Positions 54,995-63,573 are shown, numbered from the stretch's first letter. The stretch: 64,000 bases of DNA from Streptomyces sp. 1-11 (GCF_007176755.1 NZ_BJTV01000012.1:59249-123248), one strand, 5' to 3'. Notes: generated from the sequence alone by a model not told the origin. Made by a program: numbers and translations.

Positions 54995-57900
54995 ATGCGA
55001 AGAACCGCCCTGCTCGTCTCCGCCGCACTCCTCACCGGGCTGCTCCCCTGGGCGACCGCGCGAGCCGCCGACGACCCCGCCCCCGTGTCCGTGGACCGCT
55101 TCGAGGGGGAGGTCCCCTTCGCCGCCCAGCCCGCCGAGGGCATCTTCACCTGGGGCGGCGACACGGACGACCCGCCCGCCCTGGAACTGGCCGCCCGCCC
55201 CGACGCCCCCGAGGGCGCCAAGGTGCTCACCGGCACCTACGACATCAGCGGCTACGGCGGCTTCACCCACGACTTCGCCGCCGGCGAGCCGGGCCACGAC
55301 TGGTCCGTCCACCGGGGCATCCGGTTCTGGTGGGAGGGCCAGGACAACGGCCGCAAGGTCGCCTTCGAGATCAAGGACGGCGGCGCCCACGGCGAGGCCT
55401 CCGAACTGTGGACCACCTCCTTCACGGACGACTTCACCGGCTGGAAACAGGTCGAGATCCCGTTCACCGACTTCACCTATCGCACGGACTACCAGCCCGT
55501 CGGCGGCATCGACCACGTGCTCGGCCTCGACCGGATGTGGGGGTACGCGGTCACGCTGCCCACCGGCGTCAAGGGCCGGTTCGCCATGGACGGCGTGGAA
55601 CTGTACGGCAGGGCCGACCAGTCGCTGCGCGCCTCGGTCACCACCGGCGCGGCCGTGTACCCCGTCGAGGAGGGCGGCACGGCGAAGGTCGGGGTCACCG
55701 TGACCACCACCGGGGCCCGGCCCCTGGAGGAGCCGGTGACCGTCGCCTACACGACGGCGGGCGGCACCGCCGCCCCCGGCAGGGACTACACCCCGGTCTC
55801 CGGCACCCTCACCTTCCCGGCCGGCACCGCCTCCGGCGCCTCGCGGACCGTCCGGGTGCCCACCCTGCGCGACAAGGCCGCGGAGCCCGCGGAGACCGTC
55901 CCGCTGAAACTCACGGTGACCGGCGCCAAGGCGCCCGAGACGCCGCAGGTCGTCATCGACGCCCACGGACTGCCCTACCTGAACCCGAAGCTGCCCGTGC
56001 GGAAGCGGGTGGCGGACCTGCTCGGCCGCATGTCCCTGGCGGAGAAGGCCGGCCAGATGACCCAGGCCGAACGCGGCGCCCTGACCGACCAGGGGGACGT
56101 CGCCGGTTACGCGCTCGGCTCGGTCCTGTCCGGCGGCGGCTCGACGCCCACGCCCAACACCCCCGACGCGTGGGCGAAGATGATCGACGCCTTCCAGCTG
56201 CGGGCACAGGCGACCCGGTTCCAGATCCCGCTGATCTACGGCGTCGACGCGGTGCACGGGCACAACAACCTGGTCGGCGCCACGATCATGCCGCACAACG
56301 TCGGCCTCGGCGCCACCCGTGACCCCCGGCTGGCCGAGAGGACCGGGGCGGTGACGGCGGCCGAGGTCCGGGCCACCGGCATCCCCTGGGACTTCGCGCC
56401 CTGCCTGTGCGTCAGCCGCGACGAACGCTGGGGACGCTCCTACGAGTCCTTCGGCGAGGACCCGGCGCTGGTCGAGTCCATGGAGACGGTCGTCCAGGGC
56501 CTGCAGGGCCGGGCCGACGGCAGTGACCTGAGCCGCGGCGACAAGGTCCTCGCCACCGCCAAGCACTTCGTCGGCGACGGCGGCACCGGGTACGGCACCT
56601 CGACCACCGGCACCTACACGATCGACCAGGGCGTCACCAAGGTCACCCGCCAGGAGCTCGAGGCCGTGCACCTGGCGCCGTTCAGGACCGCTGTCGACCG
56701 GGGCGTCGGCACGGTCATGCCGTCGTACTCCTCGCTCGACGTCATCGGCGACGGGCGGGGCCCGGTGAAGATGCACGCCCGGGGCGACATGATCAACGGT
56801 GTGCTCAAGGGCCGCATGGGCTTCGACGGGTTCGTCATCAGCGACTGGAACGCCATCGACCAGCTCCCCGGCGACTACGCCTCCCACGTCCGGACCTCGG
56901 TCAACGCGGGTCTGGACATGATGATGGTGCCGTACTCCTACAAGGACTTCACCGGCACGCTCGTCGACGAGGCGCGGGCCGGACGGATCAGTGAGCGGCG
57001 GATCGACGACGCCGTCTCCCGCATCCTCACCCAGAAGTTCCGGCTCGGCCTCTTCGAGCACCCCTACGCCGACACCCGCGGCGCCGCCGCCATCGGCTCC
57101 CCGGCGCACCGGGCGGTGGCCCGTCAGGCGGCGGCCGAGTCGCAGGTGCTGCTGAAGAACAGCGGCGGGCTGCTGCCGCTGAGGAAGGGCGAGAAGGTCT
57201 ACGTCGCCGGTTCCGACGCCGACGACATCGGCAACCAGACCGGCGGCTGGACCGTCACCTGGCAGGGCGGCTCCGGGAACACCGTCCCCGGCACGACGAT
57301 CCTTGACGGCATGCGCGCGGCGGGCGGGGACGTCACGTACTCCAAGGACGCCTCGGCGCCCACCGACGGCTACGACGCCGGTGTGGTCGTCGTCGGCGAG
57401 ACGCCGTACGCGGAAGGGGTCGGCGACGTCGGCAACGGCCACCGGCTCACGCTCTCGGCCGCCGACCAGGCCGCCGTGGACAAGGTGTGCGCGGCCATGA
57501 AGTGCGCGGTGCTGATCGTCTCCGGGCGCCCGCAGCTCGTCGGCGACCGGCTCGGCCGGATCGACGCGCTCGTCGCCTCGTGGCTGCCGGGCACCGAGGG
57601 CGCCGGCGTCGCCGACGTCCTGTACGGCAGGCGGCCCTTCACCGGGCAGCTCCCGGTCACCTGGCCCCGCTCGGAGTCCCAGTTGCCGATCAACGTCGGC
57701 GACCCGTCGTACGACCCGCAGTTCCCCTACGGCTGGGGCCTGACCACGCTCACCCACGTCCCGCGGGGCGGCGCGGCCACCCTGCGGGCGCTCGGCGCGG
57801 CGGCAGCGGCGGCCGAACGGACGGGCGCCGACCGGGCCGGTCGGGAACTGGTCACCCGGGCACGGCTGATCGTCCAGCAGGAGGTGGGCGAGCGGATGAC

Positions 57901-58003
57901 GGCGGCGGTGGCCGGGCCCTTCGCAGACGCCGACCACCTGCTGCTGACCGGCCACTACGCGAAGGCGGTGCAGAAGCTCACGGAGGCCTACCGGGCCGCG
58001 TGA
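54995..58003 (+). CDS. Secreted GH3 beta-glucosidase with CBM and Calx-beta domains
   Basis: 1002 aa from the ATG at 54995 (GGGAAGG precedes it). Signal peptide MRRTALLVSAALLTGLLPWA, cleavage near ATARA. Residues about 30-210 form a jelly-roll carbohydrate-binding module (GGFTHDFAAGEPGHDWSVHR). A Calx-beta domain follows (about 215-310, TAAPGRDYTPVSGTLTFPAG), and then the GH3 enzyme (about 325-930): RVADLLGRMSLAEKAGQMTQ, LIYGVDAVHGHNN, TAKHFVGDGGT, nucleophile D617 in GFVISDWNAID, and the C-terminal PFTGQLPVTWPRSE. A helical tail of about 70 residues closes it. Probably degrades oligosaccharides released by the GH30 enzyme. Confidence 0.92.
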   Translation: MRRTALLVSAALLTGLLPWATARAADDPAPVSVDRFEGEVPFAAQPAEGIFTWGGDTDDPPALELAARPDAPEGAKVLTGTYDISGYGGFTHDFAAGEPGHDWSVHRGIRFWWEGQDNGRKVAFEIKDGGAHGEASELWTTSFTDDFTGWKQVEIPFTDFTYRTDYQPVGGIDHVLGLDRMWGYAVTLPTGVKGRFAMDGVELYGRADQSLRASVTTGAAVYPVEEGGTAKVGVTVTTTGARPLEEPVTVAYTTAGGTAAPGRDYTPVSGTLTFPAGTASGASRTVRVPTLRDKAAEPAETVPLKLTVTGAKAPETPQVVIDAHGLPYLNPKLPVRKRVADLLGRMSLAEKAGQMTQAERGALTDQGDVAGYALGSVLSGGGSTPTPNTPDAWAKMIDAFQLRAQATRFQIPLIYGVDAVHGHNNLVGATIMPHNVGLGATRDPRLAERTGAVTAAEVRATGIPWDFAPCLCVSRDERWGRSYESFGEDPALVESMETVVQGLQGRADGSDLSRGDKVLATAKHFVGDGGTGYGTSTTGTYTIDQGVTKVTRQELEAVHLAPFRTAVDRGVGTVMPSYSSLDVIGDGRGPVKMHARGDMINGVLKGRMGFDGFVISDWNAIDQLPGDYASHVRTSVNAGLDMMMVPYSYKDFTGTLVDEARAGRISERRIDDAVSRILTQKFRLGLFEHPYADTRGAAAIGSPAHRAVARQAAAESQVLLKNSGGLLPLRKGEKVYVAGSDADDIGNQTGGWTVTWQGGSGNTVPGTTILDGMRAAGGDVTYSKDASAPTDGYDAGVVVVGETPYAEGVGDVGNGHRLTLSAADQAAVDKVCAAMKCAVLIVSGRPQLVGDRLGRIDALVASWLPGTEGAGVADVLYGRRPFTGQLPVTWPRSESQLPINVGDPSYDPQFPYGWGLTTLTHVPRGGAATLRALGAAAAAAERTGADRAGRELVTRARLIVQQEVGERMTAAVAGPFADADHLLLTGHYAKAVQKLTEAYRAA

Positions 58004-58020
58004 GCGCTCCCGGCGAGCCG

Positions 58021-58048
58021 CGCGCATGACTGGTCGCGCATGACTGGT
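58021..58048 (+). repeat. Exact 14-bp tandem duplication with two start codons
   Basis: CGCGCATGACTGGT occurs twice head to tail (58021-58034 and 58035-58048), beginning 17 bases after the GH3 stop. Each copy contains an ATG. The second opens the frame of the next gene, and the first stands in a different frame. Confidence 0.85.
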
Positions 58049-58075
58049 GAGGGAGGCTTCGGGTACTTTCGGAGG

Positions 58076-59443
58076 GTGAAGGCCGTCCTCCGGACCCGAA
58101 GCCTCCCGGCGCTGCTGCTGGCCGTACTGGCGCTGGTGATCGCGACCACCCTGGCTCCGGGCGCGACGGCGGCCACCGGCGTGTCCACCATCGCCCAGGC
58201 CCTGCGCAAGGGCCCGGTCTACGTCGACCCGGCGGCCTCCGGGCAGTTGTCCGGGACCGACGCCGACAAACTCGCCAAGCGCGTCGAGGGCGCCGGCAAG
58301 CCCCTCTTCATCACGGTGCTGCCCGCCGGGTACCCCACCGCGAACCTCTTCTCCGACCTGCGCACGGCCACCGGCATCACCGGCCTGTACGCCGTCCGGC
58401 TCGGCGACCGCTTCGACGCCCGCGCGGACTCCTCCGTCCTCTCCCGCACCGCCGTGCGCAACCTCGTCGCCAGCGTCCAGGGCGAGGACGCCGACACCCA
58501 GCTCACCGACTTCACCGACCGCGCCCTGGCCAACATGGGCGGCCACGCCCCCGCGAGCTGGAGCGGTCGCAGCGGCGGCGGGGGCGCGTCGAGCACGGCG
58601 CTGATCACGGCGGCCGTCGTCCTGGTGGCCGGCGGCGCGGGCGCCTACACCCTGGTCCGCCGCAACCGCCGCCGTCGCGCCGAGGAACAGCGGGCCGCGC
58701 TGGACCGGCTGCGGGTGGTCGTCGACGAGGACATCACCGCCTTCGGCGAGGAACTGGACCGGCTGGACTTCCACCCGGCGGAGCCGGGCGCCGACGACGC
58801 CATGCGCGCCGACTACGAGCAGGCCCTGGACGCCTACGACAAGGCCAAGCGGTACATGGCCGGGGCGCGCGGTCCCGACGACGTGCGCCCGGTCACCGAG
58901 GCCCTGGCGGACGGGCGTTTCTCCCTGGCCCGGCTGGCCGCCCGCCGGGAGGGCCGTCCCCTGCCGGAGCGCAGGCCGCCCTGCTTCTTCGACCCCCGGC
59001 ACGGCCCCTCCGTCGCCGACGCGGCCTGGACCCCGCCCGGCGGCAGCCCCCGGGAGGTCCCGGTCTGCGCCGCCGACGCCACCCGCCTGGCCGACGGCCG
59101 CGACCCGGCGGTCCGTGAGGTCGACACCGAGTACGGCCGCCGCCCCTACTGGGACGCCGGTCCCGCCTACGGGCCCTGGGCCGGCGGCTACTTCGGCGGC
59201 GGCATCCTCCCCGGCCTGCTGGTCGGCACGCTGCTCGGCGGCATGATGTCCACGCCGTCCTACGCCTACGGCGACGGCGCCGGCCAGGGCGACTTCGGCG
59301 CCGCCGGCTACCAGGGCGGCGACACCTCCGGCGCCGACTTCGACCCGGGCGACTTCGGCGGCGGTTTCGGCGACGGGGGCGGCGACTTCGGGGGCGGCGG
59401 CGACTTCGGAGGCGGTGGCGGCGACTTCGGCGGCGGCTTCTGA
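58076..59443 (+). CDS. Membrane protein with a TPM-like domain and a Gly/Asp/Phe-rich tail
   Basis: 455 aa from the GTG at 58076, or 467 aa from the ATG at 58040; neither has an ideally spaced ribosome site. A signal-like helix (ALLLAVLALVIATTLAPGAT) is followed by an external domain of about 130 residues (LRKGPVYVDPAASGQLSGTD, KPLFITVLPAGYPTANLF) that resembles TPM-type domains. A single membrane helix comes next (TALITAAVVLVAGGAGAYTL), then RRNRRRRAEEQ and a cytoplasmic domain with a helical region. A hydrophobic glycine-rich segment (YFGGGILPGLLVGTLLGGMM) precedes the C-terminal repeat of DFGGG units. Similar proteins with a Gly-rich C-terminus are common in streptomycetes. Function unknown. 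Confidence 0.75.
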   Translation: MKAVLRTRSLPALLLAVLALVIATTLAPGATAATGVSTIAQALRKGPVYVDPAASGQLSGTDADKLAKRVEGAGKPLFITVLPAGYPTANLFSDLRTATGITGLYAVRLGDRFDARADSSVLSRTAVRNLVASVQGEDADTQLTDFTDRALANMGGHAPASWSGRSGGGGASSTALITAAVVLVAGGAGAYTLVRRNRRRRAEEQRAALDRLRVVVDEDITAFGEELDRLDFHPAEPGADDAMRADYEQALDAYDKAKRYMAGARGPDDVRPVTEALADGRFSLARLAARREGRPLPERRPPCFFDPRHGPSVADAAWTPPGGSPREVPVCAADATRLADGRDPAVREVDTEYGRRPYWDAGPAYGPWAGGYFGGGILPGLLVGTLLGGMMSTPSYAYGDGAGQGDFGAAGYQGGDTSGADFDPGDFGGGFGDGGGDFGGGGDFGGGGGDFGGGF

Positions 59444-59462
59444 ACCGGTCCCGCGCATGACG

Positions 59463-59501
59463 GCGCCCGCCCTCCCGTTTGGGGGAGTGGAGGGCGGGCG
59501 C
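59463..59501. terminator. Bidirectional terminator between convergent genes
   Basis: GCGCCCGCCCTCC (59463-59475) pairs perfectly with GGAGGGCGGGCGC (59489-59501), a 13-bp stem between the membrane-protein and yceI stops. Confidence 0.85.
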
Positions 59502-59544
59502 GGCTCGGGAGGGACCGGCGGGGGCGGGACCGGGCGCCGTCGGC

Positions 59545-60150
59545 TCAGGCGCTCTTGATGGCCGAGATGTCGAAGACCAGCTTGATCTTGTCGGAGACGA
59601 GGACGCCGCCGGTCTCCAGGGCCGCGTTCCACGTCAGGCCCCACTCGGAGCGCAGGATCTCGGCCTTGCCCTCGAAGCCGACGCGCTCGTTGCCGAAGGG
59701 GTCCTTCGCGGCGCCGTTGAACTCCAGGTCGATGGTGATCGGCTTGGTGACGCCGAGGATGGAGAGGTCGCCGGTGATGCGGTAGTCGTCGCCGCCGAGC
59801 GCTTCGGCCTTGGTGGAGCGGAAGGTCATCTCCGGGAACTCGTCGGTCTTGAAGAAGTCCGAGGACTTCAGGTGACCGTCGCGGTCGGTGTTGCCGGTGT
59901 CGATGCTGTCCATCTTGATGTCCAGGGAGGCGGTGGACTTCGCGGGCTCGGCGCCGTCCAGGTGCAGCGCGCCGCTGAACTCCTGGAAGCTTCCCTTGAC
60001 GTTGGTGACCATGGCGTGGCGGGCCACGAAGCCGATCGTGGTGTGCGCCGGGTCGACCGTGTAGTCACCGGTCAGCGCGGCCAGATCGGGGCCGGCGGCG
60101 GCCGGGGCGGTGGTCTCGGGGGTGCTTTCCTTGCGGCCGAAGATGCCCAT
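59545..60150 (-). CDS. YceI family lipocalin-like protein
   Basis: 201 aa from the ATG at 60150 behind AAGGAGAACGTC. The N-terminal 25 residues are a short polar extension (MGIFGRKESTPETTAPAAAG), with no signal peptide, so it is likely cytoplasmic, unlike periplasmic E. coli YceI. The YceI barrel follows: LTGDYTVDPAHTTIGFVARH, VKGSFQEFSGALHLDG, DIKMDSIDTGNTDRDGHLKS, FFKTDEFPEMTFRSTK, and GNERVGFEGKAEILRSEWGL. The family binds isoprenoid lipids. Actinobacterial members are often paired with a MarR gene, absent here, but operator-like repeats precede it. Confidence 0.92.
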   Translation of the reverse strand: MGIFGRKESTPETTAPAAAGPDLAALTGDYTVDPAHTTIGFVARHAMVTNVKGSFQEFSGALHLDGAEPAKSTASLDIKMDSIDTGNTDRDGHLKSSDFFKTDEFPEMTFRSTKAEALGGDDYRITGDLSILGVTKPITIDLEFNGAAKDPFGNERVGFEGKAEILRSEWGLTWNAALETGGVLVSDKIKLVFDISAIKSA

Positions 60151-60205
60151 GACGTTCTCCTTGGGGACGGCCGCGGCTCCGTGGGGAAGCCGCGACGGGG
60201 TTTCT

Positions 60206-60265
60206 GTTTAACGTTCAACTAGCCCAACGACTCCGACGGTAGACCTATTCCGTTGAGTTTTCAAC
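60206..60265. promoter_or_regulatory. Operator-like repeats upstream of yceI
   Basis: GTTTAACGTTCAAC (60206-60219) is a near-palindrome with one mismatch per arm, and GTTGAGTTTTCAAC (60252-60265) is an inverted repeat of GTTGA/TCAAC with a GTTT spacer. Both share the half-site TTCAAC. They lie 55-115 bases before the yceI start and within 220 bases of the next plus-strand gene. The sites resemble those bound by MarR-type proteins. Confidence 0.55.
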
Positions 60266-60420
60266 ATCATCCGCCACGTGTTCTCGGAACAACTCTGGGT
60301 AACCGGCCGACGCCCTCTGGCGAACGCGCGTAGAACTCGGGCACCATCTCCGTGCACAGCCGCACCACCTGCACAGCCGCTCCACAGGAATTCCGGCCCA
60401 CCGCAGGAAGGTCTCTCCCC

Positions 60421-60936
60421 ATGAAGGCCACCAAGGCCCTGAAGGCCCGCTCCGTCCTGACCGCGCTCGCCCTCGTCGTCGCCCCCGGCGTCGCCGTGGT
60501 CGGCACCGCCACCGACGCCTTCGCCGTCACCAAGATCAGCCACGCGACCGCCACCGGCATGTTCCGCACCTCCGGCATCACCTGGTCGTCCTCCGGCAAC
60601 TGCTCCGACCGGAACAACTCCACCTGTACGTCCTTCGAGCAGCTCAACCTCGCCACCGCCCAGGGCGCCCAGACCCTGAAGAAGGCCAGCGGCTGCGCCC
60701 TCAACATCACGGGCGGCACCGAGACCGGCCACGCCTCGGGCACCTACTCCCACTGGAACGGCTACAAGCTCGACTACGGCAAGAACACCTGCGTCACCTC
60801 GTACATCAAGAACAACTTCGGCTACATCGGCCTGCGCGGCGACGGCGCCCCGCAGTACCAGTCCGGCTCCGGCAACATCTACGCCGACGAGGGCAGCCAC
60901 TGGGACGTCCTGTACTACAACTGCGGCGGCTGCTGA
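60421..60936 (+). CDS. Secreted M15/VanX-like zinc peptidase-fold protein
   Basis: 171 aa from the ATG at 60421. A signal peptide (ARSVLTALALVVAPGVAVVG, cleavage near DAFA) is followed by a compact domain of about 130 residues with six to seven cysteines. SHWNGYKLD has the H-x2-G-x3-D spacing of M15 and VanX enzymes (H111, D118), and EGSHWD gives E157-x2-H160, matching the usual third zinc ligand and catalytic Glu. TFEQLNL-type and SGTYSHWNGY blocks support the fold. The arrangement suggests a secreted peptidoglycan peptidase or D,D-dipeptidase, but the canonical serine and alanine of SxHxxGxAxD are not all kept. I am not certain it is catalytic. Confidence 0.65.
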   Translation: MKATKALKARSVLTALALVVAPGVAVVGTATDAFAVTKISHATATGMFRTSGITWSSSGNCSDRNNSTCTSFEQLNLATAQGAQTLKKASGCALNITGGTETGHASGTYSHWNGYKLDYGKNTCVTSYIKNNFGYIGLRGDGAPQYQSGSGNIYADEGSHWDVLYYNCGGC

Positions 60937-60948
60937 GCCAGGAGGGCG

Positions 60949-61464
60949 GTGACCGGCCGCATGAGCACCGGACCGAGCCGACGCGCACTGCTGCTGGCCG
61001 CCGCCCTCACCGCCGCCGCGGCCCCCGCGGCCCGCGCGGCGGTCGGCGCCGACCCCTTCGACACCCTCCGCCTGCGCTGGCTCGACATCGCGCTCGGCAC
61101 CGGATACGACCCGGCCGCCGAGCCCTACGCCGCACGCCTGGCCCGGCTCGGCGGGATGGCACGCGACTTCCACGCCGGCATGGCCCCCGCGGCCGGCTCC
61201 CTGTGGCCCGGCCACCCCTTCGATCCGCCCGCCGGCGCGGGCGCGAGCGTGCTCGTCCGCCGCCGGGGCCGGAGCGCTACGCTGTGGATCAGCGAGCCGC
61301 CCCGCACGGGCACGCCGCTGGAGATCGTCTGGGACCGCCCGGTGCGTTCGGTCGTCCACGCCGACGACACCGTGGACGTCCACTTGGCGGGCCGCCGTAC
61401 GAGGCTCCGCGTCACTCCGGGGATGGCATGTGCCGTCCACCGATGTGAGGTGATTCTCGGGTGA
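60949..61464 (+). pseudogene. Internally deleted polysaccharide lyase family 8 remnant
   Basis: 171 codons in one open frame from the GTG at 60949 behind GGAGGGC. A Tat-like signal (TGPSRRALLLAAALTAAAAP) is followed by the first 60-70 residues of a PL8 hyaluronate/xanthan lyase (FDTLRLRWLDIALGTGYDPA, MAPAAGSLWPGHPFDPPAG). Then, without the alpha/alpha barrel and central beta domains (about 600 residues in the family), it jumps to the extreme C-terminus (LWISEPPRTGTPLEIVWDRP, then RLRVTPGMACAVHRCEV). The catalytic Asn, His and Tyr region is gone. The join is in frame, so a short secreted protein may still be made, but not a lyase. A functional PL8 elsewhere is possible. Confidence 0.7.
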
Positions 61465-61618
61465 CGGCTTTGTGGCCCCCCTACAACCCGAGCGGCCTCT
61501 GACCAGTCGGAACGGCTGCATGTCGCTCTGGTTCTGTTCACTGCTACCAGGAAAACGGTCCGGAGACTGTACGGAGTCGACGGCTCGCTTTCCTTGGTGT
61601 CCTTCGTAAGGTCACTAC

Positions 61619-63214
61619 ATGACCGTTTTGGAAGAGACGACGGGTGAGCCGACCGCGGAGCCGGCGGACGCGCGCGGGCGGGTCGCCGAGCTGCACGAGA
61701 TCCGTGCGCGGGCCGTGGCCGGTCCCAGCGAGAAGGCGACCGCTGCCCAGCACGCCAAGGGCAAGCTGACGGCGCGGGAGCGCATCGAGCTGCTCGTGGA
61801 CCCGGGATCCTTCCAGGAGGTGGAGCAGCTGCGCCGGCACCGGGCGAGCGGGTTCGGCCTGGAGGCCAAGAAGCCCTACACCGACGGTGTCATCACGGGC
61901 TGGGGCACGGTGGAGGGCCGTACGGTCTTCGTCTACGCCCACGACTTCCGGATCTTCGGCGGCGCGCTGGGCGAGGCCCACGCCACGAAGATCCACAAGA
62001 TCATGGACATGGCCATCGCGGCCGGCGCGCCCCTGGTCTCCCTCAACGACGGCGCCGGCGCCCGCATCCAGGAGGGCGTCTCCGCCCTCGCCGGCTACGG
62101 CGGCATCTTCCAGCGCAACACGAAGGCCAGCGGTGTCATCCCGCAGATCTCCGTGATGCTCGGCCCGTGCGCGGGCGGCGCCGCCTACAGCCCGGCGCTC
62201 ACCGACTTCGTCTTCATGGTCCGCGAGACCTCGCAGATGTTCATCACCGGCCCGGACGTCGTCAAGGCGGTCACCGGCGAGGAGATCACCCAGAACGGGC
62301 TCGGCGGCGCCGACGTGCACGCCGAGACCTCCGGCGTCTGCCACTTCGCCTACGACGACGAGGAGACGTGCATCGCCGAGGTGCGCTACCTCCTGTCGCT
62401 CCTGCCGCAGAACAACCGCGAGAACCCGCCCCGGACCGAGTCCGCGGACCCGGTGGAGCGCCGCTCCGACGTCCTGCTCGACCTGGTCCCGGCCGACGGC
62501 AACCGCCCGTACGACATGACCAAGGTCATCGAGGAGCTCGTCGACGACGGCGAGTACCTGGAGGTCCACGAGCGCTGGGCGCGCAACATCATCTGCGCGC
62601 TGGCCCGGATGGACGGCCAGGTCGTGGGCATCATCGCCAACCAGCCCCAGGTGCTGGCGGGCGTGCTGGACATCGAGGCGTCCGAGAAGGCCGCCCGCTT
62701 CGTGCAGATGTGCGACGCCTTCAACATCCCGATCATCACTCTTTTGGACGTACCCGGCTTCCTCCCCGGCGTCGACCAGGAGCACGGTGGAATCATCCGG
62801 CACGGCGCGAAGCTGCTGTACGCCTACTGCAACGCCACCGTGCCGAGGATCTCGCTGATCCTGCGCAAGGCCTACGGAGGTGCCTACATCGTGATGGACT
62901 CCCAGTCGATCGGCGCCGACCTCACCTACGCCTGGCCCACCAACGAGATCGCCGTGATGGGCGCCGAGGGCGCGGCCAACGTCATCTTCCGCCGCCAGAT
63001 CGCCGAGGCCGGGGACCCCGAGGCCATGCGGCAGAAGATGGTCAAGGAGTACAAGGCCGAGCTGATGCACCCGTACTACGCGGCCGAGCGCGGCCTGGTC
63101 GACGACGTGATCGACCCCGCCGAGACCCGCGAGGTGCTGGTGAAGTCGCTGGCGATGCTGCAGTCCAAGCACGCCGACCTGCCCTCCCGCAAGCACGGCA
63201 ACCCGCCGCAGTAA
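61619..63214 (+). CDS. accB: Acyl-CoA carboxylase carboxyltransferase beta subunit AccB
   Basis: 531 aa from the ATG at 61619. Transfers CO2 from carboxybiotin to acetyl-, propionyl- or butyryl-CoA, supplying malonyl-CoA and methylmalonyl-CoA. Two crotonase-fold halves are evident: FGGALGEAHATKIHKIMDMA, SVMLGPCAGGAAYSPALTDF, VFMVRETSQMFITGPDVVKA in the first; LDIEASEKAARFVQMCDAFN, GGIIRHGAKLLYAYCNATVP, LILRKAYGGAYIVMDSQSIG in the second. The specificity residue is Ile424, where the propionyl-specific PccB has Asp; Ile is known to widen use to acetyl-CoA. With AccE it matches the S. coelicolor AccB/AccE pair (from memory). Confidence 0.95.
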   Translation: MTVLEETTGEPTAEPADARGRVAELHEIRARAVAGPSEKATAAQHAKGKLTARERIELLVDPGSFQEVEQLRRHRASGFGLEAKKPYTDGVITGWGTVEGRTVFVYAHDFRIFGGALGEAHATKIHKIMDMAIAAGAPLVSLNDGAGARIQEGVSALAGYGGIFQRNTKASGVIPQISVMLGPCAGGAAYSPALTDFVFMVRETSQMFITGPDVVKAVTGEEITQNGLGGADVHAETSGVCHFAYDDEETCIAEVRYLLSLLPQNNRENPPRTESADPVERRSDVLLDLVPADGNRPYDMTKVIEELVDDGEYLEVHERWARNIICALARMDGQVVGIIANQPQVLAGVLDIEASEKAARFVQMCDAFNIPIITLLDVPGFLPGVDQEHGGIIRHGAKLLYAYCNATVPRISLILRKAYGGAYIVMDSQSIGADLTYAWPTNEIAVMGAEGAANVIFRRQIAEAGDPEAMRQKMVKEYKAELMHPYYAAERGLVDDVIDPAETREVLVKSLAMLQSKHADLPSRKHGNPPQ

Positions 63215-63271
63215 CCGAGCGGACCCGTCGCGGCAACCCCGCGGACCTCTTCCTGACGGAGACTGACACCC

Positions 63272-63460
63272 ATGAACACTGACATCCGCGTCGAGAAGGG
63301 CCATGCCGAGCCCGAGGAAGTCGCCGCCATCACGGCCGTCCTCCTCGCCCGTGCGGCGGCCCAGCCGGCCGCCCCCGCGCACCGCGGCCGTGCCAAGGCC
63401 GGCTGGCGCCGCCTGGACCGCGAGCCCGGCTTCCGCGCCCCGCACAGCTGGCACGGCTGA
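63272..63460 (+). CDS. accE: Acyl-CoA carboxylase epsilon subunit AccE
   Basis: 62 aa from the ATG at 63272, 57 bases after accB. Small subunit that binds the beta hexamer and raises its activity. The conserved N-terminal block is DIRVEKGHAEPEEVAAITAV, followed by a helical region LLARAAAQP and the C-terminal WRRLDREPGFRAPHSWHG. The family is short and poorly conserved outside these blocks. Two large terminators follow, closing the accB-accE operon. Confidence 0.92.
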   Translation: MNTDIRVEKGHAEPEEVAAITAVLLARAAAQPAAPAHRGRAKAGWRRLDREPGFRAPHSWHG

Positions 63461-63496
63461 CCCGCGCCCGGCCCACGGCCGCCCGCCCAGGACACT

Positions 63497-63530
63497 GAGA
63501 AGGGCCCCTCCGCTCGGAGGGGCCCTTCTC
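63497..63530 (+). terminator. Terminator of accB-accE
   Basis: GAGAAGGGCCCCTCC (63497-63511) pairs perfectly with GGAGGGGCCCTTCTC (63516-63530), a 15-bp stem with a GCTC loop. Confidence 0.9.
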
Positions 63531-63573
63531 GCTGCGCGCGCCGGATCGATCTCGCCGCGCGCGCCGGGCAGAA

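Noticed and set aside
54974..59644. Very long minus-strand ORF (over 1500 codons)
   Set aside because: It is the antisense of the GH3 and membrane-protein genes, with the Gly/Arg/Val/Asp-rich composition typical of shadows in high-GC DNA. The plus-strand genes have clear domains.
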